From NCBI GenBank assembly GCA_029392475.1, contig CP113940.1, positions 310,001 to 374,000 of the forward strand: a stretch of DNA of 64,000 nt, read 5' to 3'. Under the pieces are notes generated by a model. That model made no database searches, was not told where the DNA came from, and was given only the letters and a program-made list of their open reading frames with translations. Positions 27,499 to 35,855 of this stretch are shown here, piece by piece (positions within the stretch are counted from its first letter, which is position 1; each line of letters starts with the position of its first letter). Both the position numbers and the translations under genes were made by a program. This stretch comes from Streptococcaceae bacterium ESL0687 (GTDB lineage Bacteria > Bacillota > Bacilli > Lactobacillales > Streptococcaceae).

Positions 27499-28383
27499 AT
27501 GGATGTAACATGGACAGTCAAGTACATCACTGAGTTCATTGGTACTGCTTTACTTATTATTTTAGGTAACGGAGCAGTAGCTAACGTGGACCTTAAAGGT
27601 ACTAAAGGTTTTGCTTCAGGTTGGATGACTATCGCTTGGGGATACGGTATGGGTGTAATGATCCCAGCACTTATGTTTGGTAACGTTTCAGGTAACCACA
27701 TTAACCCAGCTTTCACACTTGGTTTAGCAGTATCTGGCTTCTTCCCATGGGCACACGTTTTACCATACATCGTAGCTCAAGTTTTTGGTGCTATGTTCGG
27801 ACAACTTGTACTAGTTTCAGTATACCGTCCTTACTTCCTTAAGACTGAGAACTCAAACCACGTTCTAGGAACATTCTCAACTATTGATAACCTAGATAAC
27901 GGTACTGTTGAATCTCGTCGTCCAGCACTTATTAACGGTTTCCTAAATGAGTTTGTTGGATCATTTGTTCTTTTCTTTGGAGCAATGGGTCTTACTAAAA
28001 ACTTCTTTGGAGCTGAAGTTACTAAATCAGTAACAGGTTTAATCGAAGCTCAAGGTCAAAAACTAAGCGAAATGAGCATCGACCAACAAGTACAATCAGG
28101 TATCGCAACTATCTTAGGTGGCGGACACGGTTCTGTAGCAGTAGCCCACATGGGACTTGGATTCCTAGTTATGGCTCTAGTAGCAGCTCTTGGAGGACCT
28201 ACTGGACCTGGACTTAACCCAGCGCGTGACTTTGGACCTCGTTTGGTTCACTTCCTACTACCAAAATCAATCCTTGGTGAAGCTAAGGCTGATAGCAAAT
28301 GGTGGTATGCATGGGCTCCAGTTGTAGCACCAATTCTTGCAAGTATCGCTGCAGTAGCATTATTCAAAATTCTATATATCTAA
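27499..28383 (+). CDS. gla: Aquaglyceroporin (GlpF/Gla family)
   Basis: Major intrinsic protein of 294 residues, a channel for glycerol and water. Both pore NPA motifs are present: GNHINPAFTLG and GLNPARDFGPR, the second with the selectivity-filter Arg. The protein is long for the family, with an extended loop (about residues 165-220, KNFFGAEVTKSVTG to SGIATILGGG). A MIP gene divergent from pepX is known in Lactococcus lactis (Gla), which supports the call and taxon. RBS GGAGG. Codon use is strongly biased, indicating high expression. Two terminators follow. Confidence 0.95.
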   Translation: MDVTWTVKYITEFIGTALLIILGNGAVANVDLKGTKGFASGWMTIAWGYGMGVMIPALMFGNVSGNHINPAFTLGLAVSGFFPWAHVLPYIVAQVFGAMFGQLVLVSVYRPYFLKTENSNHVLGTFSTIDNLDNGTVESRRPALINGFLNEFVGSFVLFFGAMGLTKNFFGAEVTKSVTGLIEAQGQKLSEMSIDQQVQSGIATILGGGHGSVAVAHMGLGFLVMALVAALGGPTGPGLNPARDFGPRLVHFLLPKSILGEAKADSKWWYAWAPVVAPILASIAAVALFKILYI

Positions 28384-28390
28384 TGAATTT

Positions 28391-28416
28391 TAGCCAATCT
28401 TAGGATTGGCTTTTTT
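28391..28416 (+). terminator. Terminator of gla
   Basis: AGCCAATC/GATTGGCT stem (28392-28399, 28404-28411), TTAG loop, T run. Confidence 0.9.
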
Positions 28417-28421
28417 GCATC

Positions 28422-28450
28422 AAAAAAACTCCTAAATTTAGGAGTTTTTA
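28422..28450 (-). terminator. Terminator of the CPBP protease gene
   Basis: Perfect 13-bp palindrome AAAAACTCCTAAA/TTTAGGAGTTTTT (28424-28449). It serves the minus-strand gene and could also act on the plus strand. Confidence 0.8.
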
Positions 28451-29098
28451 GTTTATATACAAGAGAGTCAGAAGTGTAACCATTGTATTCCATAAGGCAT
28501 GGACACTCATATTGACATAGAAATTTCGGTACTCATAATAAAGCATGGTTAGCACAATTGACATTGAAAGGTAAATAAGTAAACTTCCAAGATCAGTCGG
28601 TCCGTGCATGAGGGCAAAGACTGCAATTGCTAAAAGGGCTGCGATTTTAGGGTGCTTGGGTGATAGAAGTTCAAAAATACCAACCCTAAAAACTAATTCT
28701 TCAAAGAAACCAGCTGAAATGGTACAGATGGCAAAAATAATTGCAGGTGAGCTAGCCATAAGAGAATTTAAATCTGTTTGATTAGCAGTTTCAGATGTTC
28801 CTAGTTGGCTGGCTAAACTATTGGCAATCATTGAAACAACGAAGAGACAGGCAAAACCAATTCCAATTTTTTTAAAATCCAGATATGATTTGGAGAATTT
28901 TGGAATAATTTTAAGTCCCCTTGCATAAAAGTAGGTTACAAAAAATAAAAGACCAAAGGCTGCAAAAAAGATTAGGTAGTCAAGGCTATCATATTTGGCC
29001 TGCTTGCGGATTTCAGGAATTAAAATCATAAGCGGCAGAGGTACCTGACTTAGGATAAATAAAGGTATCCAATTTAATTTTTTTAAAAACATTTTCAT
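28448..29098 (-). CDS. CPBP family intramembrane glutamic endopeptidase (Abi/CAAX-like)
   Basis: Membrane protein of 216 residues with about six helices. The CPBP signature is present: FFEELVFRVGIFEL (EExxxR), VFALMHGPTDLG with the catalytic-type His, and VHALWNTM (HxxxN). Members in lactic acid bacteria include bacteriocin-immunity and signalling proteases; the substrate here is unknown and no bacteriocin gene is nearby. Start choices are ATG 29098 or ATG 29092; GGAG lies just before. The promoter -10 (TAGAAT on the minus strand, 29110-29105) is only 6 bases from the first ATG, so the mRNA may be leaderless. Confidence 0.88.
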   Translation of the reverse strand: MKMFLKKLNWIPLFILSQVPLPLMILIPEIRKQAKYDSLDYLIFFAAFGLLFFVTYFYARGLKIIPKFSKSYLDFKKIGIGFACLFVVSMIANSLASQLGTSETANQTDLNSLMASSPAIIFAICTISAGFFEELVFRVGIFELLSPKHPKIAALLAIAVFALMHGPTDLGSLLIYLSMSIVLTMLYYEYRNFYVNMSVHALWNTMVTLLTLLYIN

Positions 29099-29104
29099 TG
29101 CTCC

Positions 29105-29133
29105 ATTCTATCAGAGATTCCTTTTTTTGTACA
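29105..29133 (-). promoter_or_regulatory. Promoter of the CPBP protease gene
   Basis: On the minus strand TGTACA (29133-29128), 17-bp spacer, TAGAAT (29110-29105) with TGA before it (extended -10). Confidence 0.55.
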
Positions 29134-29244
29134 TAAAAAAGGGAATTAGATGAAAAAATAGGGGTAAATTATTATATTATCTAAATTTACTGATAATAGA
29201 AATATTTAGAAATATAATGTAAAACAAAAAATACATTAATTTCT

Positions 29245-29273
29245 TTGACAAAATGATTATTTATACATACAAT
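29245..29273 (+). promoter_or_regulatory. cppA promoter
   Basis: TTGACA (29245-29250), 17-bp spacer, TACAAT (29268-29273); close to consensus. Confidence 0.85.
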
Positions 29274-29279
29274 GTATAA
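29261..29279 (+). promoter_or_regulatory. Palindrome on the cppA -10 box (possible operator)
   Basis: TTATACATACAATGTATAA is a perfect 8-bp inverted repeat around ACA; its centre and right arm cover the -10 box. The regulator is not known. Confidence 0.55.
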
Positions 29280-29336
29280 GGTATTTGTGTGCTTCTGCAC
29301 ATTTAATAGGCTTTAACCGAACAATGAGGAGACATG

Positions 29337-30143
29337 ATGAATAAAATAATAGAGGAAATTAAAAATTTTATCCCTAGCGTGCGAGTGAACAATCGGGACT
29401 TAAATATTGAATTTTACCGCCAGGTTTTTGGGTTAAAGAATTTATATGAAGAAAATTCAATTGCGGTATTTGGGGGACATGTAAACAAGAGTGAAAAATT
29501 TATTCTTGAAGAGTCACCAGCAACACGTACTAGGGCAGTTTCAGATGGTATTAAAAAATTAAAGAGATTAGTGATTAAGGCTGATCCTTGTGAAATTACA
29601 GAACTTATAAAATTAAATTCAAAAAAATTATCAAAGATTTACAAGGGTGAAAAAGGCTATGCTTTTGAAGCAATCTCTCCGGAAAATGATTTAGTTTTAA
29701 TCCACGGAGAAGATGATTCTAAAAAATTAGAAGAAATTGATTTACAGCTTGAAAGCCTAGAATCTCTTAAAGATGATTTTAAGGGCCTATCTGATTATGA
29801 AATCGCTGAAATAGATATTAATGTTTTAAATGTATCTGAGGCTATGGATTTTTACAGTCATGTCTTTGGAGTTAACGGCCAAGAAAATACTATAGAATTA
29901 CCCTTTATTAAACTTAATTTCTTTGAAGCAGAAGGCAAAGATTTACAGGCTGAATTTGATCAAACATGGGATTTAGAAATATTTGAATTTAAGGTTCCAA
30001 CTGACTTTGATTTAAGGGAAGCAGCTGAACGCTTTGAGGAAATGGGTTATGATTGTCATGTTAACAAGCAGGAAAGAATTTTAACCATGACTGACAAATC
30101 AGGCATTGAAAACTGGATCATGAAGGACAAAGTGAAGGTTTAA
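29337..30143 (+). CDS. cppA: CppA family protein (VOC/glyoxalase fold)
   Basis: About 269 residues with two vicinal-oxygen-chelate-type halves: NNRDLNIEFYRQVFGLKN near the start and NVSEAMDFYSHVFGVNG near residue 170, the typical paired repeats of this fold. Homologues are annotated CppA from a streptococcal protein reported to degrade complement C3; in a non-pathogen that role is doubtful and the natural activity is unknown. GAGGAG (29326-29331) is 5 bases from ATG 29337 and 2 from ATG 29334, so I prefer 29337. The strong promoter carries a palindrome. The serine hydrolase gene follows after 1 bp. Confidence 0.85.
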   Translation: MNKIIEEIKNFIPSVRVNNRDLNIEFYRQVFGLKNLYEENSIAVFGGHVNKSEKFILEESPATRTRAVSDGIKKLKRLVIKADPCEITELIKLNSKKLSKIYKGEKGYAFEAISPENDLVLIHGEDDSKKLEEIDLQLESLESLKDDFKGLSDYEIAEIDINVLNVSEAMDFYSHVFGVNGQENTIELPFIKLNFFEAEGKDLQAEFDQTWDLEIFEFKVPTDFDLREAAERFEEMGYDCHVNKQERILTMTDKSGIENWIMKDKVKV

Positions 30144-30144
30144 G

Positions 30145-31098
30145 ATGAAAGAAACCATCAAATTAATTAAAGAATATATAGCGTCTGGCGTTTTTCCAGG
30201 CGCTTCTTTTGCAACTATCAACAAGGGTCAAATTCATAATTACTATCTGGGCCTCCAACAAAATTTCCCCTATCCCAAGCTTACCAGAAAAAATCTTCTT
30301 TATGATTTAGCAAGCGTCAGTAAGGTCCTAGGTGTTGGAACAATTCTCATTAGGGATTATCTGACAGGATCAATTGATATTGATAGACCCCTAAAAGACT
30401 ATTATCCGGCCTTTCATGAAGGAAGCCTTACAGTCAGAGAATTTTTAACCCATACAACAGGAGTTAACCCCTTTATTAAAAATAGGGACCAGCTGGATGC
30501 GGCTGAACTTAAGGAAGCCATGAATAATATTGAGCTTACAGATGATAAATCATTTAAATATACTGATGTAAACTTTATCCTTTTGGGCTTTATGTTAGAA
30601 GAAATTTATAAAAAAGACCTTGATGAATTAATTAATCAAGAAGTTTTTGAAAAATTTTCCATGCCAACTGCTAGTTTTTTTCCAGCTGCTAAAAATCAAG
30701 TAGTACTAACTGATAAGGATACTCCCAGAGGAATTGTTCATGATCCCAAGGCTAGGCTTTTGAAAGGTCATGCAGGAAGTGCAGGTATCTTTGCAAGCCT
30801 TGTTGATTTAGAAGAATTCATTAAAAATTACCTTTATAACCAAGAATATTTTTCAAATAAAATCGAACTCCTAGATAAAAATTTTGCCGCGGAAAAAGGA
30901 AGAAGGAGTCTTGCTTGGGATTTACTAGGCGACTGGTTGATTCATACGGGCTATACAGGAACCTTTATTTTGATTAACCTTAAAGAAGAGAAGGGGATTA
31001 TCTTTTTAAGTAACCGGGTGCACTTGAAGGATGAACGAAGCCAGTGGATTGAAGACCGTAATATTTTGATTAATCTCATGATTAAAGAATTTTCATAA
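30145..31098 (+). CDS. Serine hydrolase, beta-lactamase/class C PBP-like family
   Basis: A 317-residue protein without signal peptide, so probably cytoplasmic. Family motifs: SxxK as LASVSKVLG (about residue 60), the YxN position as YTDVNFILLG (Tyr-Thr-Asp, so Asp replaces Asn), and a third motif HTG in LIHTGYTGTF. This pattern fits esterases and D-aminopeptidases of the class C beta-lactamase superfamily rather than true beta-lactamases. It shares an operon with cppA, so the two may act on one substrate, which is not known. A bidirectional terminator follows. Confidence 0.85.
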   Translation: MKETIKLIKEYIASGVFPGASFATINKGQIHNYYLGLQQNFPYPKLTRKNLLYDLASVSKVLGVGTILIRDYLTGSIDIDRPLKDYYPAFHEGSLTVREFLTHTTGVNPFIKNRDQLDAAELKEAMNNIELTDDKSFKYTDVNFILLGFMLEEIYKKDLDELINQEVFEKFSMPTASFFPAAKNQVVLTDKDTPRGIVHDPKARLLKGHAGSAGIFASLVDLEEFIKNYLYNQEYFSNKIELLDKNFAAEKGRRSLAWDLLGDWLIHTGYTGTFILINLKEEKGIIFLSNRVHLKDERSQWIEDRNILINLMIKEFS

Positions 31099-31102
31099 AA
31101 AT

Positions 31103-31132
31103 AAAAAAGCTAGATTAGTCGTCTAGCTTTTT
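31103..31132. terminator. Bidirectional terminator between the serine hydrolase and orf95
   Basis: Stem AAAAAGCTAGA/TCTAGCTTTTT with a 7-nt loop, A and T runs on both sides; it overlaps the stop of the minus-strand gene. Confidence 0.9.
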
Positions 31133-31402
31133 GATATTCTCTTTTAACTGATTAACAGTATTTCTAAGTCTCTTTTGGCTATCTTTCATATCCTTTAAAT
31201 CACCCTGGATACTCTCAGAGTAAAGCTTATAATCTCTTTTGATTTGAAGACCAGCTACCTGGGCATCAAAGATTTCCTTTTTGATCTTTCTTTTATTATG
31301 GCGTAAATCCTTTTGATCCTTGAATAAATCCCTGCTGTCTTTTGACATGCTTGAAAGATCGTCAATGAAATTAGTAATTATTTTTTTTAAGGTCGAATGC
31401 AT
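31115..31402 (-). CDS. Small coiled-coil protein of unknown function
   Basis: I do not recognise this 95-residue protein. It is highly charged (many Lys, Asp and Arg), has no Cys or Trp, no signal peptide and no membrane helix, and is predicted helical through most of its length with heptad-like spacing (LKDMKDSQKRLRNTVNQLKENIKKL at the C terminus, written here only to show the pattern of Leu/Val). A good RBS (GGGGGAAG) precedes ATG 31402. It starts 22 bp after hit and is probably co-transcribed with it. A scaffold or nucleic-acid-binding role is possible but not shown. Confidence 0.75.
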   Translation of the reverse strand: MHSTLKKIITNFIDDLSSMSKDSRDLFKDQKDLRHNKRKIKKEIFDAQVAGLQIKRDYKLYSESIQGDLKDMKDSQKRLRNTVNQLKENIKKLDD

Positions 31403-31424
31403 AGTCTTCCCCCTGGTTCATTAG

Positions 31425-31850
31425 CTAAATTATTGAATCTTCTTGGTCGTAAAGGAGTTCTCCAGCTAGTTCTTGTAGGTCATAGCTATCCATATTATTA
31501 GTAAATGAAATTGTTAGGCCATCATCATCTTGATAACGAGGAATCAAGTGAACATGGGTATGAAAAACGGTTTGACCAGCCACCTCTTCGTTATTTTGTA
31601 GGATATTCATCCCGCTTGCTCCAAGTTTATCCTTAAGGTGCCTTGCAATTTTTGGAATCCTCTTAAAGAGCTCTGATGCCTCGTCTTCTTCCATGGCAAG
31701 TAAATTACGGCTGTGTTTTTTAGGAACAATTAAAGTATGTCCCTTGGTTGTCTGGGTGATATCTAGGAAGGCTAAAACCTCTTCATCCTCATAAACCTTA
31801 AATGAAGGAATATCACCACTAATTATTTTACAGAAAATACAATCATTCAT
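31425..31850 (-). CDS. hit: HIT family nucleotide hydrolase/transferase
   Basis: A 141-residue histidine-triad protein of the Hint/Fhit superfamily, which hydrolyses nucleoside phosphoramidates or dinucleotides. It starts with DCIFCKIISGDIPS, holds the zinc-type Cys pair, and ends with the triad HTHVHLIPR. GGGGAGAAAG precedes ATG 31850. In streptococci and lactococci hit is divergent from ecsAB, as here. The physiological substrate is not known. Confidence 0.93.
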   Translation of the reverse strand: MNDCIFCKIISGDIPSFKVYEDEEVLAFLDITQTTKGHTLIVPKKHSRNLLAMEEDEASELFKRIPKIARHLKDKLGASGMNILQNNEEVAGQTVFHTHVHLIPRYQDDDGLTISFTNNMDSYDLQELAGELLYDQEDSII

Positions 31851-31867
31851 ATCTTTCTCCCCGAATT

Positions 31868-31888
31868 TGTTATAATCATATTATAACA
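31868..31888. promoter_or_regulatory. Mirror-image -10 boxes of hit and ecsA (21-bp palindrome)
   Basis: A perfect 9-bp inverted repeat TGTTATAAT/ATTATAACA around CAT. Each strand carries TGTTATAAT, a full extended -10, reading away from each other, with the two boxes 3 bp apart. Confidence 0.7.
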
Positions 31889-31908
31889 GAAGCCACAAGA
31901 TAAGTCTT

Positions 31909-31933
31909 GGTAGGAGAGGAGATACCTTCTACC
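31909..31933 (+). promoter_or_regulatory. Stem-loop in the ecsA leader
   Basis: GGTAGGAG (31909-31916) pairs with CTTCTACC (31926-31933) around a 9-nt loop; no T run. Function unknown. Confidence 0.35.
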
Positions 31934-32013
31934 TATGTTTGTTAGTAAAAACTTATGCTTGAACTTTAAACTAGTAAGATATTCTGTCGTTAGGCAGAAG
32001 AAAGGATGGAAGT

Positions 32014-32754
32014 ATGACTTTAAAGGTTGATAATGTATCAGGTGGGTATTTTGGTTCCAAGGTTTTAAAAGATGTGAGTTTCCAAGTAGGAAATGGACAA
32101 TTGGTTGGCCTGATTGGCTTAAACGGTGCGGGTAAATCAACAACCATCCAGGAGATTATGGGTCTTTTGGTTCCTTACGCAGGAAGCATTGAAATAAATG
32201 ATAAAAGTATTCGTGAAGGGGTCGACAGCTACCGCAAGCAAATTGGTTTCATTCCTGAAACTCCTTCCCTTTATGAGGAATTAACTTTAAGAGAGCACAT
32301 TGAAATCACTGCCATGGCCTACGATATCCCCCTTGATTTAGCCATGAACCGGGCAGAAAAACTACTGGAAACCTTCCGCCTAAAGGATAAGCTTGAATGG
32401 TTTCCTAAAAATTTCTCCAAGGGGATGAAACAGAAGGTTATGATTATCTGTGCCTTTTTAACTAATCCCAGCCTTTACATCATTGATGAACCCTTTTTAG
32501 GGCTTGATCCTTTGGCCATACAAGATTTGATAGATCTCATGTATGAAATGAAAAAACAGGGGGCAGCGATTTTGATGAGTACCCACATTCTTTCGACAGC
32601 AGAAAAATTTTGCGACAAGTTTATCGTCCTTCATGACGGGCGAGTTGTTGCGGACGGAACGATTGATGATTTGAGGCTTAAGTTTAAAATGCCCCAGGCA
32701 AGCCTTGATGACATTTACATAGCCTTAACGAAAGGTGATGCAAGTTATGAATAA
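32014..32754 (+). CDS. ecsA: ABC transporter ATP-binding protein EcsA
   Basis: A 246-residue ATPase: Walker A GLNGAGKSTT, signature region NFSKGMKQKVMIICAFLTNP (the signature is FSKGMKQK), Walker B LYIIDEPFLGLD and the H-loop MSTHILS. It forms the Ecs exporter with EcsB, which in Bacillus supports regulated membrane proteolysis, secretion and competence; the cargo may be small peptide remains or pheromones. Its start is ATG 32014 after AAAGGATGGAA. It overlaps ecsB by 8 bases. Confidence 0.93.
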   Translation: MTLKVDNVSGGYFGSKVLKDVSFQVGNGQLVGLIGLNGAGKSTTIQEIMGLLVPYAGSIEINDKSIREGVDSYRKQIGFIPETPSLYEELTLREHIEITAMAYDIPLDLAMNRAEKLLETFRLKDKLEWFPKNFSKGMKQKVMIICAFLTNPSLYIIDEPFLGLDPLAIQDLIDLMYEMKKQGAAILMSTHILSTAEKFCDKFIVLHDGRVVADGTIDDLRLKFKMPQASLDDIYIALTKGDASYE

Positions 32755-33811
32755 GCTTAGTCAGGTTTTTGAAGGTCGAAGGCGCAACTTCCACCAGAAA
32801 AATGGAAAATATCTTAAATATGTCTTTAATGACCATTTTGTCATTATTATCTTCCTTCTTCTTGGATTTTTAATGATCCAATATTCCCAGCTGGTAAAAG
32901 AAGTACCTGATAATTGGAATCTAGGAAAGGTTCTTGTTCTTCTGGTATCATTAGCTAGTTTATTCCTTGGACGGCTGGCTACATTTTTTGAAGAGGCAGA
33001 CCGTCTCTTCCTCTTAGCCAAGGAAGAAGAGCTGCAGGGTCAATTGAATATTTCCTTGAAAAAATCCCTCCTTTTTCCTCTGCTAACCTTTAGTTTGCTA
33101 TCTTTAATTCTCTATCCTTTAACTGCCAAATCTTTTATGGTGGGTCTTTGGGTTCTGCCCTTGCAAGTAGGTCTTCTTTTTCTAGTTAAAATTTTACTAA
33201 TGAAAAAAGAGATTGCTTCCTACTATGAGAATGGTCTTTTTTCCTGGGATAAGGCTATTTCTAAGGAGGAGAGGAGGCAGGCTAGTATTTTAAAAATCTA
33301 TAGTCAGTTTGTTGATATTCCAGGCTTAAAACCTGCCGTTAAAAGGCGAAAATACCTAGATGGTCTATTAAATTTGGTGAAAAAAGAACACAAGTTTACC
33401 TATTCTAACCTTTACCTAAGACATTTTTTAAGAACTGGTGATTATTTGGGCCTCTACCTGCGCCTTAGTTTAATTTCCTTTGCTCTAATAATTCTTATAA
33501 AGAGTCAGACGCTAGTCCTTCCTTTAGTTCTCCTTTTAAATTTCATTCTAATTTTTCAGCTGATTACCCTTAAAACTTCCTATGACTACCAGCTATTAAG
33601 TAGAATTTACCCGGTAAGTCCTGAAATCAAAAGCAAAAATCTCTATGGTCTTTTAAAATACCTTCTTTTGATTGTTACTTGCTGCCAAACTGTCCTTGCC
33701 CTTCTTGTTTTTTCAAATAAATTAATGGTTCTTTTAATACCTCTAGGAAGTCTCCTTATTTTGTCTCTTTATGTAAGAAGCAAGGTTGACTCAAAGGATT
33801 TAAAAAGGTAG
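32747..33811 (+). CDS. ecsB: ABC transporter permease EcsB
   Basis: Integral membrane partner of EcsA, about 354 residues with around 8-10 hydrophobic helices (for example FVIIIFLLLGFLMIQY and ALIILIKSQTLVLPLVLLLN) and a basic N terminus, RRRNFHQK. The ATG at 32747 follows GGTGAT (32734-32739) at 7 bases; GTG 32735 and ATG 32738 overlap that ribosome site. It is followed by a 60-bp gap before ccrZ. Confidence 0.9.
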   Translation: MNKLSQVFEGRRRNFHQKNGKYLKYVFNDHFVIIIFLLLGFLMIQYSQLVKEVPDNWNLGKVLVLLVSLASLFLGRLATFFEEADRLFLLAKEEELQGQLNISLKKSLLFPLLTFSLLSLILYPLTAKSFMVGLWVLPLQVGLLFLVKILLMKKEIASYYENGLFSWDKAISKEERRQASILKIYSQFVDIPGLKPAVKRRKYLDGLLNLVKKEHKFTYSNLYLRHFLRTGDYLGLYLRLSLISFALIILIKSQTLVLPLVLLLNFILIFQLITLKTSYDYQLLSRIYPVSPEIKSKNLYGLLKYLLLIVTCCQTVLALLVFSNKLMVLLIPLGSLLILSLYVRSKVDSKDLKR

Positions 33812-33873
33812 AATAGTAAGAACTAGGTTAATTTTTAAATTAGCCATATCATGAGAATCTAGGAAGTTTTTGT

Positions 33874-34659
33874 ATGTTACAAACTGATGAAAATTGGCAG
33901 TTGATACCGATAAAAGGATCGACTGGTAATACTTTTTACGGCACTCTTGGATCTCAAAGGGCCTTTATAAAACGGAACTCTACCCCTCTTTTGGTGGCCG
34001 TAGCAAAAGAGGAGATAGCTCCGAGACTTTTGTGGAGCAGAAGAACCCCTACAGGAGACACAATGAGTGCTCAGGAGTGGATAAATGGTGGGGTTTTAGC
34101 TGCTAAAGAGATGAAAGACAGGCAAATAAATCTTGTTTTAAGTAATCTTCACCGAAATAAAAGCTTGGTTGAGACCTTTTTTAAGATGGGAAAAGTCGCT
34201 TATGGACCAGATGATTTACTAAATGAGTGTATGAAGCTTAAGCTAGGAGACGATGCCTCTAATCAATTTTTAAGGACCATTCTTGAAGGTATGGAACAAG
34301 AGATTCCAAGCTTTGACAAGGCTCAGGCTTTTGTAGTCCACGGGGACATTAATCATAAAAATTGGGTTCGATCAGATACTGGAAAAATTTATTTGGTTGA
34401 TTGGGAGACAGCTATGCTTACTAGTCCCCTAGTTGATATAGCCCATATTTTATCCCATTATATTCCTGTTTCAGACTGGGAGGAGTGGCTCCTTTATTCA
34501 GGTTATAAGCCTAGTGATGATTTATTTAAAGATATTTTATGGTATGGTAAGCTATCATTTCTTCGTCAGATTATGATCTATGAGGCCGAAGGACTTGATA
34601 AGAGGGTTGACCGTGAAATTGATGGTTTAAGAGAATTTATTAAAAATTTCAATAATTAA
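33874..34659 (+). CDS. ccrZ: CcrZ-type phosphotransferase, cell cycle regulator
   Basis: A 261-residue aminoglycoside-phosphotransferase-fold protein resembling CcrZ of streptococci, which links division to DNA replication start through FtsZ and DnaA and may phosphorylate a small sugar-like substrate. Visible: RAFIKRNSTPLL with the ATP Lys, LLWSRRTPTGDTMSAQEWI, the catalytic loop VVHGDINHKNWV with its Asp and Asn, and the metal site LVDWETAM. The trmB gene follows, the same neighbour as in streptococci. Start ATG 33874 is preceded by TAGGAAG. Confidence 0.88.
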   Translation: MLQTDENWQLIPIKGSTGNTFYGTLGSQRAFIKRNSTPLLVAVAKEEIAPRLLWSRRTPTGDTMSAQEWINGGVLAAKEMKDRQINLVLSNLHRNKSLVETFFKMGKVAYGPDDLLNECMKLKLGDDASNQFLRTILEGMEQEIPSFDKAQAFVVHGDINHKNWVRSDTGKIYLVDWETAMLTSPLVDIAHILSHYIPVSDWEEWLLYSGYKPSDDLFKDILWYGKLSFLRQIMIYEAEGLDKRVDREIDGLREFIKNFNN

Positions 34660-34677
34660 AGTTAAGAGGAAGTAAAC

Positions 34678-35316
34678 ATGCGTGTACGTAACCGTAAGGG
34701 TAGTGCAGAATATATCGAAAATAACCCCCAATTTGTGGTAGCAGATCCTAAGTCTTTTAAAGGTCGCTGGCATGAACGTTTTGGAAATGATAACCCAATC
34801 CATATTGAAGTTGGATCAGGAAAAGGTGCCTTTGTTACCGGCATGGCAGCTCAAAATCCAAATATCAACTACATAGGTATTGATATCCAGTTGAGCGTTT
34901 TAAGCTATGCTCTTGATAAGGTGCTTGAGGCTAATTTGCCAAATGTCCAATTATTACGGGTTGATGGAAGTGATTTGACTGATTATTTTGAGGACGGTGA
35001 GGTCGATCTTCTTTACCTGAATTTCTCAGATCCTTGGCCAAAAACACGCCATGAGAAAAGAAGGCTTACCTACAAGTCATTCATTAAAACCTTTGAGCAG
35101 ATTCTTGTTGATAAGGGACAGATTCACTTTAAGACTGATAACCGTGGACTTTTTGAATATAGTCTTTCAAGTATGAGCCAATACGGTATGGTTTTAAATC
35201 AGGTTTGGCTTGACCTTCATGCATCAGATTATGAGGGAAATGTCATGACTGAATATGAAGCTAAGTTTTCTTCTAAGGGTCAGGTTATCTACCGTTTAGA
35301 AGCTCAATTTAAATAA
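34678..35316 (+). CDS. trmB: tRNA (guanine-N7-)-methyltransferase TrmB
   Basis: A 212-residue Rossmann-fold enzyme making m7G46 in tRNA from S-adenosylmethionine. Motif I is [14 protein letters not shown], motif for the acidic SAM contact [10 protein letters not shown], and the catalytic region [16 protein letters not shown] is typical. RBS GAGGAAG lies before ATG 34678. It is 18 bp after ccrZ. Confidence 0.95.
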   Translation: MRVRNRKGSAEYIENNPQFVVADPKSFKGRWHERFGNDNPIHIEVGSGKGAFVTGMAAQNPNINYIGIDIQLSVLSYALDKVLEANLPNVQLLRVDGSDLTDYFEDGEVDLLYLNFSDPWPKTRHEKRRLTYKSFIKTFEQILVDKGQIHFKTDNRGLFEYSLSSMSQYGMVLNQVWLDLHASDYEGNVMTEYEAKFSSKGQVIYRLEAQFK

Positions 35317-35371
35317 TAATAAGCAAATAAGATAGAGAAGGTTGTGCTTGTCACGTAAAAGGTCTACTATT

Positions 35372-35845
35372 ATGCGTTGTCCAAGATGCCAACATGAAAG
35401 TTCTAAAGTTATTGATTCTAGGCAGGCTGAAGATGGAAGAGCCATCCGCCGCCGGAGGGAATGTGAAAACTGTGGTAATCGTTTTACCACCTTTGAAAGA
35501 ATTGAGGAGATGCCTCTTTTGGTTGTTAAAAAAGATAACAGCCGGGAGGTCTTTAATCGCGATAAGATTTTAACTGGAATTATCCGTTCAGCCCAGAAAC
35601 GTCCTGTCTCAATTGAAGATATGGAAAATGCAGTTGAGCGCGTGGAACAAAAGGTTCGCCTACTTGGTGAAAATGAGGTTAAAACTGATATCATCGGAGG
35701 TTATGTAATGGATGAGCTTGCAGACCTTGATGAGATAACCTATGTCCGCTTTGCAAGTGTTTATAGAAGCTTTAAGGACGTAAGTGAACTTGAAGAATTG
35801 CTTAGAAACATAACCAATAAGGGACTTGGGTCCGACAAATTATAG
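35372..35845 (+). CDS. nrdR: Transcriptional repressor NrdR
   Basis: ATP/dATP-sensing repressor of ribonucleotide reductase genes, 157 residues. The zinc ribbon is [11 protein letters not shown] with Cys3, Cys6, Cys31 and Cys34; an ATP-cone domain follows ([20 protein letters not shown]). ATG 35372 follows AAAAGG at 9 bases; the upstream in-frame ATG-like start at 35342 would put residues before the Cys motif and is rejected. No nrd gene is in the window. It begins the nrdR-dnaB-dnaI cluster, a common order in Bacillota. Confidence 0.95.
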   Translation: MRCPRCQHESSKVIDSRQAEDGRAIRRRRECENCGNRFTTFERIEEMPLLVVKKDNSREVFNRDKILTGIIRSAQKRPVSIEDMENAVERVEQKVRLLGENEVKTDIIGGYVMDELADLDEITYVRFASVYRSFKDVSELEELLRNITNKGLGSDKL

Positions 35846-35855
35846 GGAGGGAAGT

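Noticed and set aside
33826-33848. GGTTAATTT/AAATTAGCC hairpin as terminator of ecsAB
   Set aside because: Weak A/T-rich stem with a very small loop and no T run, so I do not claim a terminator.
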